Positions 9,623 through 23,960 of a DNA stretch of 64,000 nt are shown here, piece by piece. Location of the stretch: assembly GCA_013397845.1 (NCBI GenBank), contig VZTG01004474.1:276886-340885 (forward strand), given 5' to 3'. A program made the translations under genes and the position numbers. The notes beneath the pieces are model-generated. The model was not told where the DNA came from. It made no database searches and worked only from the letters and a program-made list of their open reading frames with translations. Every line of letters begins with the position of its first letter. Position 1 is the first letter of the stretch. The stretch is from Melanocharis versteri. Its lineage: Eukaryota > Chordata > Aves > Passeriformes > Melanocharitidae.

Positions 9623-11721
9623 ACACCCTAGCAGTAAAGATATTTAAATTTATAAAATCATGGAAAAAAAATTTACAACTGTAAAACACTATTACACACT
9701 GTGTGTGTACGGATGAATTACTGGCTTTCTGTTTAGTTTCTGGGACAATTTTTACAGTCTGTAAGAGGAGTCAGTTTGGTATTGACCCTTTTAATCCTGA
9801 AATTAGTAAGTGCATACACTTTTTTCCTCTCTTCCTCCCGTGTCATAAGAAGGATTTTATCTATACTGCCCTCAGCATCCTTGGGCCTCTTGAGTTTCAA
9901 TGCTTGTCAGATACTTTCAAGCAGAGCAGAACTACACATGCCTTTGGGAGGTGATAGTGAGGAGCCTGTTGCCAGGGTCATGGATTAAATGTGGGCGGTT
10001 TATTGAATTTTTTTTTTCAGGCACTAAATTTCATTGCTTGTTTCCCTGTGAAGTCTTATGTATAATTTCTTTTTTCGGTAGAAGGGAACTGTTCTTTTTA
10101 TTTTTAAGAATAGGAAGTTTGTTACTTAGGTGAAATGTGATCTAACTAAAACCCTCTATCTTTGAGCAAAGTTTGATGTAATTAAATCACAGTCAAAGCT
10201 GTCATTGAAACAAACAGTTCTTTCTCCCTTTTGTGTAAATTCTCTCTGTGTCTGCTGGTTTAGGAAAAAGAAACATGATTTCTACGTACTTCCAGTAACA
10301 AGGTGTGTAAAACATCCTCTCCTGTGGTAAAGAGGCTTTTATTGATCTCAAGAAACATGTATATGTTATCTGATTATGTTATCCTGGATGAAAAGAATTA
10401 AATTTGTAATAAAATATTCCAAATTTAAAAAACATTATGACATAGCACTAAGATGGTGAAAATTTAATCATCCAGTGAGAAAGTTAAAGACATACTTGAT
10501 GAGAATGAACATTTCATGGCACTACAAAATTAGTTTTCAGATATTGCACAACGACATGGGAAAAAATGAATGCTGATGGTAAAGTTTATGTGCTTTTGAT
10601 CAATATGAAATATTTTAATTTAAATTTTAAATATTTTTTTCAACTTTTTTACAATATATGTATCTGTTTTTGTTCTCTCTAAAAACCTTGTCTTTTTTCT
10701 ACCACACATGCTTAAGAAACTTCAAACTGACATTATAAAGTGAATCAGTCTTTCATAGCTTTTCCCAGAAAAAAACCCATTAGACTTACTGAATTAAATT
10801 ATTTACCCATAAGATCATACTTATTAACATTTAATATATTACTATTTTTTTATACTAAAAGCTTTTTTTAAGCTGTAGTCCATTTTGCCAAGATCCCCAC
10901 CAAAACTCAATGAAAATGCATGATATTTCAAAATTAGAAATACTATTTTATTATTATTTTGAGTTTATACAACCAAATAAGGCCCGTAAGAACCCACAAA
11001 ACTGTGGTTCCTGTGATGTTTTGGAATGTGTTTATCATAATCTTGCCATTCTGACTCTTGTTTGAGAAAAAGTAGGTCTTTAAGTCAAAAGACACAAAAC
11101 TTGCCTATCTAGTAGAAGTTACACCCTTCTACTTGATTTACTGTAGGATACATCTTGAAAAGCTGATCAAAAAGTGTTACTACATCATATTTGCTTAATA
11201 AATAAATTTTGTGTTATTTCTTCAAAGTGAATAAGAAAATCCTAACTGGAAGTCACCCATTTCTTCCATCACCTCTCAGGTCTAATTTTTCCCAGTCAAA
11301 TGTTTTATTGAATCATGTGCTCTTTCACCCCTGAATTCACAAATAAAAAATGTGATTGGAATCTATGAAAAAATACAGACTTTATCCAATAATCTTGGAA
11401 ATTATTAAAAGAAGTTTTCTGGTTTCAGATGGTAGTAGGAATTAAGGGTTAAGTTTTGTGCTAGTACTTGCCTTGCATTGAATCATTCTGAATGTTTCTG
11501 GAAAAGACCAAGAGAATCAGGAGTGAGTTAACTCAGTTGTTATTAATGTTTCTTTAATGTCAGATAGCAGTTGAGTTTCTGACTTGTGGCTGATTTCTGA
11601 GTACTAAGAACAAGGAAGTCCTTTATTTCACTTTCTTACGGATTTTCAGAACTCTTTGTGTTTTTCATGCTCCTTTTTCCTAATATCTGGAACAAAAACA
11701 TGTAATCAGATAAAAATAAAG

Positions 11722-11749
11722 AAATATAAATAAATAAATAAATAAATAC
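11722..11749. repeat. AAAT microsatellite
   Basis: About six tandem aaat units in AT-rich intron 1 sequence. Confidence 0.9.
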
Positions 11750-14700
11750 CTAAGGAAAACATAATTTCCAGCTATATAACAACCATGCCAGCAATGGAAG
11801 ATATTGCAAGGTGTGAATCTTTGCAAATATCTGTAGGGAAACATTTTTCTGTATCCCTTCCATTCCTGTATAATTAAATTCTGATCTGTATAACTGCAGT
11901 GTTTACCTTATTCTTTCTGGTTTGTCTTTTTAAGTTCACTGTCTTCAGCCACAAAAAGTCTTTCATGTCCCTGGAGAACAAGAAGGTTGTCTGTGAACAC
12001 AGGCAAAATTTGGCTTTTTATACTCACTAGCAGTTCTTGACTTATTGGCATGAAATAGCTGCGATTGTGAAAAAGGGATGGCTCCTTGAAAGGAAGGAAA
12101 TACAGCATTTTGTGTATTTTGTTAAAGTAAAAATCACATGCCTGATGTGAATATAAAAGGAACAATTGACTGCTAAGAGTCAGGATTCTGTGCTGAATTT
12201 GTGTTAACTGCTATCTGGAAAAGATAAAAAATTTATCAGAAAATTAGAAGACTTTGTTTCAAATTCAAGAAAATCACCAGCCCTGCCGTGAAGGTTAACT
12301 CCGTGATAAAGTCTTTACATTTGCAGAGAAGCTATTTTGAAATCCTAAAATCTTTTTTTGTTTATCTTGGGCAGTCAGCTCCCGGCCTTCTCCCTTCACC
12401 GCCTCCAAGAAATAGCTGAAATCTATTAATGAAAACTTGTGTTTAAATAAAAAATAAATTAAGAAAACCAGCCTGAGCTAGTCACCAGTAAAATTTAAGC
12501 TTGAAGGGTTAACATCTTTCTTCTGAAGAGGTAAGCAGCAGAAAACCTCAGTGAAGTAAAGCATTATGAACTTCTCTGGCTACTACATGCAGTCTAAAAG
12601 TAATTATGTGGAAGTGCCTCATGTATTCCGTAAACTGAACTGAAGAATGGAAAACCCTGGTGGCTATGAACGGCTTCAATAGGCATGAATGAAACAGTGA
12701 AACTTTTCTAGTGAGTTGTTTTAAACTTCTAGCTACAAGTAGGCAGCAGTAGACCTGAGATGAAGAAGTTCTTAAGCTCTCTGAAACAGGATAATTTATC
12801 CCTGTTCAGGAAGCAAATGCAAGCATAAGCATATAGCAGCAGCAGTAATGGCAGGCCAAGTTCATCTTAAGTGACTCTGCATATTGTGTAGCTAGAAGGC
12901 CTGAAACTGTGAAGGTCTAGTGGTCTGTAAATCTGTCGACTTCTCCTCATTTCTCTTATTGATGAAGATTTCACTAAGATTGGGACCAGCATAATGGTCG
13001 ATGCCTCTCCGTAAAACAAGGAGAGGGGAAATCTCTCTTTATCTGTGTCACAGGGATCTCATTAAATTCAGTGGATCTTTTGAAATCAATTACAAGCCTG
13101 CACACTGGCCAAAGACTAAATTACCACAATTAACGTATTTAAAAATTCTATTAGGTAAAATGACATAGGTGCTCACTCCTGGGGAAAATAAAGCATCTCT
13201 TGTTGAAAAGAATGGATAAGTTTGAGAATATTTGGTCTTCACAGTGTTGGGAAAAGAAACTCTTTGAAGTGCTCGTGACAGAACCAAAGATTTAATAAAT
13301 ACCTGTTGGAGGGCAGGTTTTTTGGCAACCTTTTTTAGGTTTTAGCAAGCACTAGTCTTGTTGATACAGTATGACATGTCCTTTATTTTTATGAGTCTCA
13401 TTCCTTTTCATGAGGTTTTTCATCATAGATATTAATTTATTAAAATTTGATAGCAAACTTGATCCTTCTTGGGGCTTACCTGCATGGAAAGACAAACTTT
13501 ATTACACTTCTGAGAGACTCCAGAGCTATTGCCTCTTCTATTCTGTTCCACTGTGACTGCATTTCTAGTTGTTTTTAGCTATTCTAGTTGTCTGATGATT
13601 AGGTGTTTAGTTTTGCCTGCTTGAGGAAAGATTGCAAAACTTTCTTTGATTTGTTTTTATTACTGTTGTTTTGTTTTCCTGTGGTTTACTGGAACAATTT
13701 TTTTTGTTTGTTTAATGTTGAAGTGTTGCTTTGCTCTTTAGGTACTCCATATTTTCTTTGAGTCCTTGACAAAACCAAAGAACTTGATAGGTTTTTAGGG
13801 AAGTCAAATATCATTATCTTTTTTTCCTTCTCTGCTACTTCCATCCTGCCTCATGAGAAGTTTAATAGTTAATTAAGGAATTGGTAGTTCTTGTTGGTTG
13901 AGGGAGTTTTGAATAAATTGAATTTTAAGAAAAAAAAAAGGTGTATGCAACAATGTAATAGTGAAAATAATTTCATTAAAAGTTAAACAAGTGAAATGGT
14001 AATATGTTAATTTGTGTGTGCTCTTGGGTTGGGATGTTTTAGTTTGAGTTAAGGTATGTCATGAGTAGTCAAATGTGTCGATGTAATGCTTGTACTTTTT
14101 TGATAATTATGAACAGAATACCATTTTTGCACATCAGCTTCTAGTAGCTAGGCACTATATGTTGACATTTGCTTATTTAGAGTAAATTTGCACTCATATT
14201 GAAAAGCATTAAAATTTGTTAGTCTTTATTATGGACCAAACTGATAATTTAGATAAAGAAACTGTTCCATTCAAAATAAAATCAGTGCCATATATTCTTG
14301 ACGTTTTCGCAGAAAAGAGAAGGTTTGTGCCTGTAAATGAAATCAGGTTTTTTTAATGCATAGAAATTAAAATATACACTTATGCATTCTGAATAAATGA
14401 ATCTCAGATTGTCCCAGTATTCTGCTATTTCTGTTACTATTTTTATTTCAGCAAGCAGCTGCTTTGGTGGGAGAAACAAAATTTATTTGACCAACCGTAA
14501 TGTTATAAACATAGTCATGATAACTGTTCCTATTCTTTTTGTAATTGTTATTATTATAGAATGATAGCCTATTTGGACTCCTTTGTTGTAGTTCATATGG
14601 CATGATCTGTGTAATTTGTAGTACCTGTGTATTAAAAATTTCTTGATTTACTCTAAGTATGCATAATGAGATATTTTTTGGAGCTGAAAGAGAAATTATA

Positions 14701-14974
14701 GGAATACTTTATTCGTTCATCACTTAAGAGTTTTATTCCTTTAAAATGCCTCAGTTGCTTTATAAATTTGATTAAACTCACACTGGAGTTACGATATATG
14801 GAAAGGCGTGCCTTATATAACTTGAATATATTTTTTTAATAACGGTAATACATCTTTTGTTTATATATTTTTTCTTTCACAAAACCTTATTTGTTACCAG
14901 ATTTTTGTGCATATTACAGAAGCCTAGGATTTCTTTATGGTTTTGGTATCCTTATGTATTGTTTAAAAATACAT

Positions 14975-14999
14975 ATTTATCACAAAAAATGTGATAAAT
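14975..14999. repeat. Perfect 10-bp inverted repeat
   Basis: The arms atttatcaca and tgtgataaat flank a spacer of five A. Short and AT-rich, so it may be chance. Confidence 0.85.
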
Positions 15000-16149
15000 G
15001 CTATATGATGGACAACTTTTAACTAAAACTTCTTGTTTTAAATCTCATGTTAGAATAGACTACTTAAGTATTCCTGTAGCCCAGAGAAGCTATGTGAAAT
15101 ATCACTAGAAAGCCCTGCATTTCCTTCAGCAGCAAGATGTATTCTGTTGTACAGTGGAAGGCTGTCCAAGAGGAATGAAGAGTCAGTAGTAGCATGTGAA
15201 AAAACACTGAATTCTAACAGAATTCTAACATCATGTAGCATGTCTTCTAATGTAAGTGAAAGCATACAGATTTGTCACTCTATAGAGACTATTCTTTCAT
15301 TTGTTTTTGTTTACTTTGAGAAGCAAGTTGATACTGACCATCTGGTTCTTGACAGTTTCTACAAAATGTTTTGATTTCATTCTAGAATTCATACTAAATA
15401 CTGAGTTAAATTGCACGACGGAAGTTACCACAAGAGTATGTTTTAAGCTACGTGTGCTAAGCAATAAAGCAGAAGTTCATATGAAGTCATTTCCCTGAAA
15501 TAAAGCATAGCAGCTGTTGTGAAAGAAATGTATAATTATTCAGAGTATATCTATTTGTAATACGTTGCACATTTCTCATATTGTGCAAAGGCAAAAAGCC
15601 ATATCATGGACTGCTAGATTTTGGATAACACCTTTCTTTAATATTCAGAATTTTTTGTGCCTTTCTATTATAAATAGAGTTTGACATAAATTATTATATG
15701 ATAAATGCTAAGTGCTCATAGAATTCTTCTGGGAGTATCTCAAAGCAATATGTGTTTTTCACAAATACACATGTATTAGACCATCTGGGTAGAATAATTC
15801 AGTATCATTGATTCCTTTCCAACATGTACATTAAAGAGAAAAAAGGTGAAAAATGTATTTGGCAGAAGCTAACATTACAAAGGCAGATGTATCATCCATC
15901 TAGTGGAAATGTACTTTTTTTTTTTTTTATTTTGAATTGAAATTTTTGAAGACTTATACCCAGGGGTGTTTTAAAAGTAGTGTGCCTGCTGTTGTTTATC
16001 TACTAGTGCTTCTATGTATTAATGGCATGGTCTCATTCCTGATGATTCATTTCATAACACATGCCACCTCTCACCAGATCAACATTTGAAATATGAGGCA
16101 TTTGAGAGAGATGAGACATTCTGCTGCAACTAGCTCTGCAATTTTCAGC

Positions 16150-16612
16150 ACAGGAAAGACATGGGCCTGTGGATCCGGTCCAGAAGAGGGCTGAAAAAAC
16201 ATTCAGAGGGATGGAGCAGAACCTCCTACAAGGAAAGGCTGAGAGGGTTGAGATTGTTCAGCCTGGAGAAGACAAGCCTCCATGGAGACCTTTTTGTGGC
16301 CTTTTCAATACTTAGTAAGAAAGTCTAGAGCAGTAGAACAAGGGGTGATGGTTTTGAACCAAAAGAGGATAGATACAGATGAGATACAAGGAAGAAATTT
16401 TTAATGATGGGGGTGGTAAAACACTAGAGCTGTTTCCCCAGAGAGGCTGTAGCTACCGCACACCCAGAAACATTGAAGATTAAGTTAGATGGGGCTCTGG
16501 GTGATCTGATCTAGTGCAGGTGTCCCAGCTTATGGCATGGGGTTGGACTAGATGACCTTTAAAGGTCCTTTCCAACTCAAACTGTTCTGTGATTCTGTGG
16601 TTCCATGATTGT
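16150..16612 (+). mobile_element. CR1 LINE 3' end
   Basis: Sense-oriented CR1 3' terminal sequence. It includes the ORF2 end and UTR phrases ggaaaggctgagagggttg, ccccagagaggctgt and ggttggactagatgacc, ending in the octamer-like tail gattctgtggttccatgatt. It is 5'-truncated, as is usual for CR1. No intact reading frame. Confidence 0.9.
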
Positions 16613-17514
16613 ATATCATGTGCATAGATTTGAGTAAAAATGCCTTTTTATTTTCTCCTCTTAATATTCATCTTGGTATCTAGACTTACAATGTATGCTT
16701 TGGCAGTAGAAAAAGCATCAGTGACACTTGAAGTGTTCCCTTGCATCAGCAGTGAGTAGCTCTCTGTGTGAAACACAGCATCATCATATTCTCCTCTTTC
16801 TAGTGCAATTTATGACTAATAAGTTCTTTCTATTTTCTGTGCCGTAAAGAAACCTTTCACTAATGAGATCCTTTTCTATGACTTACCAGTGCAATACATT
16901 TATTCATAAGACTTTCATTTTTTTCCCTTTGTGCTTACTAGTTGGACAATTTGTCCTGAGTAGAACAGCTTCTTTCAACATTGCAAATCTAATCTGTGGA
17001 TAATGAAGTGAAAAAAAATGAGTTTGCAGTTAGACATTAAGGAGTAATTATAAAATTTTGCCCTTCTTATTGTATAAACCTAGAACAGGAAATAAAGTTA
17101 TGAAAGTAAGAATAATCTTATTTCCTTTTTTTCGTGAGTGAAGTACTCTAAATTTGGTAGAATATGGCATGTGTGACTGTATCAAGAGCAATTAATAAAA
17201 CCTGTTGTTTGTTGTGAATGGATATTATTTATGGGATTTACGAGAGAACTTCTAACTCTAATAGTCAAGGCCATTACTAGGACTTTCCTTTAGAAAGAGC
17301 TTTCCTCAAAGAACCAAATTAAACAACATAAAAAAAAATTCTGGAATGTGATCAAAAAATCCCTTTGGGACATTCATATAAAACTCTGGCAGCTAATTAG
17401 AAATATCTATAATTACTTAGCAGAAACACTCAGTTATTACTAGCAGGAAAAGGTTTTGTATTAATTAATATTTACAATTTTTGACAGTGGAACTTGGTAG
17501 ACAAATAGAAAGGT

Positions 17515-17540
17515 TAGAAGAAGAAGAAGAAAAAGAAGAA
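17515..17540. repeat. GAA-rich simple repeat
   Basis: Tandem gaa units with one interruption. Confidence 0.85.
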
Positions 17541-18535
17541 TTCACCTATGACTTGTCAGTTATCAGTTGCATCCAAAGATGTGATTGTCCTGAAAAGAAA
17601 CACTTCATAAAGACTGAAAGTTGACATAATTTCCTTTTTTTGTAAAGAACAGCCCCAGTATAGTTAGGGAAGGACTTGTTGCACTTTGAGTTTTTTAGAT
17701 TTAATCTTTCAGCCAAGCTAGATCAGATATTGATTCTCAATTGATACGTTTCAAATTTAAATGGAGAATGAACACATATCCTGTATAGTAATTTGGCTAG
17801 AGAGGCATGTAAAGCTAAAGTATTGATTAGCATTTGCTTGTTTCTGCACAATTGATTGTGAACTGCAGTTAAGTCTTCTTTTTCTGAAACACTCAGGTTT
17901 TATTCTGTATGATGTTAGGACTTGCATACTAATAATTGTGAGATAATGACTTTTTGCTGTGTCTTCATCAGACACACATACCATTGGCAAAGCAGAAGAT
18001 TTTCCATTTTGTCGTGCTTACTGTGCTTAGAAGGGATGAGATTACTTTTTTATTTAATTTGGTTGAGTTTGCTTGGCTTTCTATTTTTTTTTTTTTTAGA
18101 AACAGCTATATTTAATGTGATTGCCCATTAAAAGTGATTGCAAAGACCTGTGCTGGCATCAGGTCAAAAGGAAATAAGAAGCATTTGGTGAGCTTGTAGC
18201 TTGGTGCTGCAACAGAGAATAGAATGTGTCACTTGATATTCATGTAAATCATCGTGAGTGAGCACTGAACCATTTCTTGGTATGATCTCAGAAGTTAAGT
18301 TAGAAGTGGGTAAAAACAGCCAGTTAAAGAACATGGTAATTATAGTCTGGGAGTCTCATGAAATACTGGGTAAAAAACCCCAAAACTTTTGCTTCGGTAC
18401 TGATACTTCTACACATAATACAGCAAGAAGAAATATGTAGAGATATGCTGCTCTCAGATGCAGAGTTGATTCTGTTACAGCTCCAGTAAGCAGCGTCTGT
18501 CGGATTAACCTGAATGTGATATTTTTCTTTGGCAG

Positions 18536-18646
18536 ATAATTGTGATGATCAGCTGGTGTCTGCTTTGCCTCAGTCATCATTCAGTAGTTCATCAGAGCTG
18601 TCTAGCAGTCACAGCCCTGGATTTGCAAGGCTTAACCGAAGAGAGG
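18536..18646 (+). CDS. CNTNAP4: CNTNAP4-like exon 2 (start of discoidin domain)
   Basis: This internal coding exon is 111 nt long. It is preceded by a pyrimidine-rich tract ending in ggcag and followed by a consensus donor, gtgagt. The first two bases finish a split codon, 36 complete codons follow, and the last base is the first base of a glycine codon completed by the next exon (phase 1). The peptide begins NCDDQLVSALPQ, continues through a serine-rich stretch (SSFSSSSELSSSHSPGF) and ends ARLNRRE. From what I know of the family, this is the segment just after the signal peptide of contactin-associated proteins, with the first cysteine of the F5/8 type C domain. Caspr4 is a type I membrane protein of the neurexin superfamily, linked to presynaptic function of interneurons and dopaminergic neurons. 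CNTNAP4 is preferred over CNTNAP2 and CNTNAP5 from remembered sequence; a CNTNAP3-type paralogue is not fully excluded. An overlapping open frame here is out of phase and not real. Confidence 0.9.
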
Positions 18647-21600
18647 GTGAGTGAATTTTATTGGTCAGTTGTTAATTCTGGGTTGAAAGGAGAGAAGTTT
18701 AGATATTCAAGAGCATATGTTACTGTTTCAAATAATTTTTGTCTGGTGTTTGTATACCAACCATGAACGGCAGTGTAGTCTCAGCTCGAGGAAGTTATGA
18801 ATCTCAACTTCCCACCCTGCAGGAAGCTGTCTGACAACATGAACACTCAGCGGCTAGAGCTGCTCTGTGGTCTTACTGGAGATTGGAGGGGATGCTGACT
18901 TCTGTTTAATTACTACCAATGAAGAATCTGATGAATAAACTGATTCAAAGGTGCAGTCCTAGGAAACTTTACTGAAATTCTGTCTTAGGTCAAAATCTAG
19001 TCGTAATAATTCAGCATTAATACATTGAGATTACTGGTGGTTACTTAGAGACGTTGAAATACATCCAATTCCCCTCATGTAGTCAATTGTTATATTTTAC
19101 GTTAATTTATATAATTGAGAAGTGTATAAAATAAATCTTAAGAATATTTTGTCCTGACAAAAGCATTTCTGTCATTGAATCTCTATGATTTACTGGAACA
19201 TTTGCTATGTTTGATAGATAGAAACACTATAGTGAAGAAGGAATATCCCAATCTATTTTATTAGCATAGTGTGTAGATTTGAGAAACATAAGCATCTGTT
19301 TTGAATGAAGTTGTGGTATCAATGGAAATTATATATCCTGGAAAGACTTGTCTTAGTTTGAAGTAATATTTGCTCTTAGAATTTTACGTAACACTTGTAT
19401 TATCATCAAAGTTAGCATCTTCATTTTGGTCTTCCCTAAAAATGTATGTCTGAAAACTTTTTCCATTTGGCTCTCTTCATATGCTATGGAATTGCTTGTG
19501 CCATGTTAAATTGCATCTTTTAGATTTATAATTTCTTCACCTTGCCCTGTGCTGTATGCACGCATTAGAAATGCTTATAACCTTACATCTGGTAGCATTT
19601 GAACTCATGTAGATACAAAACAGCAGGTAGCCTAATTAGAAGATTGTGACTGTCTACTTCCTCATTCTGTGTACCTCAGGTTCATGGTGTTCAACAGAGT
19701 ACAGGTTTGAATGTCTTATTCATTTGTCATTGTTTAATAATATGACCAGATTGTTTGGCTAGATACCTTTTGATTCATTCAGACGTAATTTTGTGGAACG
19801 GTGTAGATGAGGTGAGATGAAAATTTCTTCAGTCTTCAGTAAATTAATCTTAATTAAATTAGTTTAAACGTATATTTTATTCTTTATTTTTCAGTGAGAG
19901 TAGAGACTCAGTACTTGCTATGAAACCAGGAATACATTTTCTAGACTGAATTTGTATTTAACTGTTTTCTCTGAATTTCCCATGCAAAACCTGACTATAT
20001 TTGTAGGTGTATGTATATGAAAGTTTTATTTAGATAGAAGAAAGCTGGTCATTATATCTATGGTTATATATCTATGGTTATAAATAAAAACATTTAGCCA
20101 CACAAGACACGATTGCTAAACCACACAGACTGGAAAAAAATCTGTTAATCTGTTATTAGGAAAATGTGACGTGTGTTGTCAGTGATTTTATGGTAGAAAT
20201 GAACACTTCATTACAGTTTTAGAAGAAATCATGTGATAACTGAAAGCAGTTTTGCCTTTAATATAATAATCCTCTACTTTGAATAAAAACAACTCTTTTT
20301 TTCAGCCAAAGTTAGTGGTTGGGAGTGATTGCAACCTAACATTCATTTAGGACAAGCAGATTGTGGTGCTAATACAATAATATGCTTGGTTCTTAGAATG
20401 CCAGACTTAGGGAGAATTGAAAGCATTTTAGACAGGAAAAGATTGAGTGTTTTTACACAGATTACACAGGAGTCAAAATGTTGTCATTCATCAATAAAAA
20501 AATAAACTAAATATGCATATACACCTACAGTGCTTCAGCTGGCAATGGAAAGTTGAAAAATAGCAGGAAATTTATCAGAAATTTGGGAAGTTGTACTGAA
20601 ATAATTCTTTAACCATGTAGATTTCTGTTTAATAAATGTAGAAAATCAATAGGAAAAGTTAAAGGGATTGAGGAGAGAAAACTGTAGCCTAAAACATAAA
20701 AGTACAATATGTAGTTTACGTGAAGACATAGTAAAAATGATAACAGCAGAGAATGATTAGTAAAATGGCTAATTGAGAATATGTTTCAGCTTTCTCTCTG
20801 TAAAGCAAAAAGATAATGTAGTTGAACTCCATGATAACAAAAAAATTTCCAGTCCATTAGCAGTTAGGAAAAGTGGTAACATCCAGGAATAAGTTATTAA
20901 ATGTTCTTCAGACTTTTAATTATTACTAGGTCATTGATTTCCTGAAGTTTTCAGATATTCAATACTCAAGCACAGCTAATGAATACTCCTGCTAACTGCT
21001 AAAATAGTTACTCTGACATCAGCTTTGCATGCAATAATGGAACAGTAGATAGAAAATTTAGGTAACAAGGACTGAGTAAAAAACCCCCAAACACTAATAG
21101 CAGTTAAATATTTTTAATGGAAAAATAAATTTTTTAAACCCCTGAATAATTATTTGAGGTTAGTAGATATAAAATGCAGGGATTTAATATAAGTAGAATT
21201 TGACTTTTGGCCTAATGTTGTATGAATTTTTAATTTTAAATGGTAGCACCATATTAATGCAGTCCAAATTAAATGTATTAAGATCTAGCTGGTGGACCTC
21301 AAACTGCACTTACCATTACTATATAAAGGTGTTTTCACAGAAGTTCAAAGGAAACTCTAACGCCAACTGTGTTCAACACTTTTGTTTATTATATAGAAGT
21401 GAGCACAAATCATTATGATGAAATGCATAATGGCACGAAGATTGGTGAAATAGTGAATAATCATGGCAAAGCAATTACGCAGAGATATGGTAATCAATAT
21501 ACCTAGTGAAATAAACACTTTAACAGGGTGAGTTATAAAGTATTTAGAGGAAAGAACAGAGGTCATACTTTCCAAATAGGAACTGTAGTCTACAAAGCTG

Positions 21601-23911
21601 TGACTGAGATTAATCTGGGAGTTGAACTAAATTAGCAATTCTCCTTTGCTTGTTTTCTAGGGAAAAAAAAAAAAAAAAAAAAAAANGCTTGTGCATAAGC
21701 AAACAGAAAAAAGAAGTTCTTATTGTCTATGTAGCTTTATACTTTACCACTGAGGTGTGTTGTAAAATTCTGGATCCTGAAAATCTGGTGGAAATTCTAG
21801 GCTGTTTTTCCTATGCTGGTGGGAATAGGTGACACAAAAAATGTTCAGGTGAGGTGCTCTCTTTTTACATTTCTATCCACGTGAGAGTAAATCAAACAAA
21901 AGGAAAAAAGAACAAAGGTAAAGTGCACTTCTTTATAGGGTGAAATGAAGCATCCCAAAGGAGGGGAAAAATCAGCCAGATAAGAATTTAAATACCAATA
22001 CCTAACCAGGACCATCAAGGATGTGTTTCTGTCCACTAATTGCCAATAATTTACATGATGGGTAGTCAGTTGCAGTCTGGTCTTGCAGAAGGGGGCGGAC
22101 TTTGCTCTATCTGCAAATTCTTGATGTATTATCTCCTAGCCATGATCTGTGAAAGAGCCCTGAAACATGGAGAGAAGGTTGTGTCATTGTTGAACTCAGC
22201 ATCTTCTGGTTTTGTCTCTAGTGGGCTGTCAGGCTGGTTGTATGCACACTCTAATTCACCATTCCAGTACCATTTGAAAAGATAATTAATTGCACTATGA
22301 ATCACCATACTATGAGGTTTTATACCCAAGAATGCAGGCCTGCTTTGAATTAATGAACTTCTGAAACCTTGCAAGAAAAAAACTCAGAAGACAGTTGTTC
22401 TACAATATTGAACATACCATTGGCATGGCCTTAATATTTGGACAGCTAAATAAACTGGATAAGGATTTGGCTGTGATTATCTTGCCCCATATTCACACAC
22501 AATTAATTGATCAAAATATGACAGAAGAAAATTGAATTTAGAAGTTGTTAAGTAGCCAAAAAAACTGGCTTACAGCTTTCTTTTTCCCTGAAGTAGGAAG
22601 AAACCCATGTATTTTAATTATGCTGTCAGCTTACCCTGCCAGTTTTTCAAAAGCAGCCTGAAATTTTGAATGCGTTAACAGCTACCAGGTCTATTTTTTT
22701 TTCCTCTGGTGTATATAGTGAACTTCTTTGTCTTTTTCATTACCTTTACCCTGCCATTACAATGCATATCATACACTTTATTGCATTCTTTTTATTAGAA
22801 AGTATATTTAAAAGATAGTTTATTTAATATGGTACTGTAAACTCCATATTTATTTCCCTTTTTATAAAACAGTATGGTTTAATCGCTTTTTGGGAACTGA
22901 CACTGAGTAGGTCAAAATGGATAAATGAATTACAGCAGTCAGTAGTTAAAGGAAACATCAAGTCAAGAGCTAAAGAAAATACCATTTCTTACATAATAAG
23001 GTCTATTTTCATCAATTTTTATAAGAAGCAGTTTAACCTTCATAATGTAATGCTAACAATTAAAATTAAAATGGCAGACAAATTGAAAAACTTAATTGAA
23101 GCTAGGATTGTATGTCACCAAAGAATAATTAGGAAAAGCTTACTCGCTCCATTTCAGTAGTATGCAAATAAAATTCATTAAAGCTGATATTTTGCTTTAA
23201 CGTAAGGAATAAGAAAAGGAAACTAGAACGAAAAGATCTATTCTGATGGTAATCACTATGTTTTTATATGCAAACCTATGTTGAACCATCTAACATTATG
23301 ACACATTTTTATGACTTACCTGTGTTTAATGTATGTATGTATGTTAGGAAAAAGGCAGAAGTAGCAATCTAAATCTTTTGCTTTTAAACAAAAAACAATA
23401 AGCACTTCTACAGTGATTTCTGCATAAAAGACCAAATAATGTACTGCTGTCCAGTGAAAGTCCAGGACCATTCCGTTTCTGAGGAAGAAACCAATTTGGT
23501 TTTGCTTCGTTGCTTTTTTTCCTGTAGCTACTGCAATAATTGCAGCTTTCAGTGAGAACATTAACATATTTCTCTCAGCATATTAATTATGAAATTGTTT
23601 TTAATACCATTGTACAACGTCACTTTTTCTGGAGAAAATCATTTTAATAAGTGTTTTAAACAACTTTAAAAATTATATGGGCATATAGGAAAGTTGCATA
23701 TGGTGTTGCATATGCATATGTTGCATGTACACAATTTTAAGAAATTCTCAGGAGTACACTAGCCTCGTTAAAGGTAGAATTTGAAGCAGTATTATTGCAT
23801 TAATGTCTAAATTTGCATTTATGCTGCTTTTGTTTTGCTCTGTCTTCGGTTCATATATGTATATAGTGTGATTCTGATATTGCAAAAGGGCGTGGGGGTG
23901 AGAAACAAAGT
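18647..23911. other. Intronic stretch with no recognised feature
   Basis: AT-rich unique-looking sequence. A local tandem duplication (ttatatctatgg twice, near 20054-20080) and the poly-A at 21663 are the only structures noted. Confidence 0.55.
21663..21686. repeat. Poly-A run of 23 ending in an undetermined base
   Basis: A homopolymer of 23 A followed by n at 21686. The upstream sequence does not resemble a gene or transposon I know. The n probably reflects uncertain homopolymer length. Confidence 0.9.
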
Positions 23912-23960
23912 GAGAAAGAAAGAAAGAAAGAGAAAGATAGAAAGAAAGAAAGAAAGAAGG
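23912..23960. repeat. GAAA microsatellite
   Basis: Tandem gaaa units with minor interruptions on a purine-only strand; likely polymorphic. Confidence 0.95.

Larger units (their letters stand above)
9260..16149. other. Intronic stretch, mostly unique
   Basis: Mostly AT-rich DNA without recognisable genes. A short block at about 9389-9425 (ctggaaagtaagtcttatgg) faintly resembles CR1 ORF2 end sequence and could be the far side of the CR1 into which the provirus inserted; this is weak. Small hairpins are at 9596-9622 and 14975-14999, and an AAAT repeat at 11722-11749. Confidence 0.5.
1..18535 (+). other. CNTNAP4: CNTNAP4 intron 1 (3' part)
   Basis: Inferred intron: everything upstream of the exon 2 acceptor. 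I found no signal-peptide exon or promoter-like CpG-rich start, so exon 1 should lie upstream of the window. Apart from the transposon block at 3.4-9.3 kb, the CR1 tail at 16.15 kb and short simple repeats, the sequence is AT-rich and unique-looking, and its open frames have no recognisable product. Confidence 0.7.

Noticed and set aside
18542..18766. 74-codon open frame overlapping exon 2
   Set aside because: Different frame from the exon; it reads through the splice donor.
21641..21662. Splice-acceptor-like tract (tttgcttgttttctag)
   Set aside because: Followed immediately by a poly-A run and no plausible coding sequence in the gene's frame.
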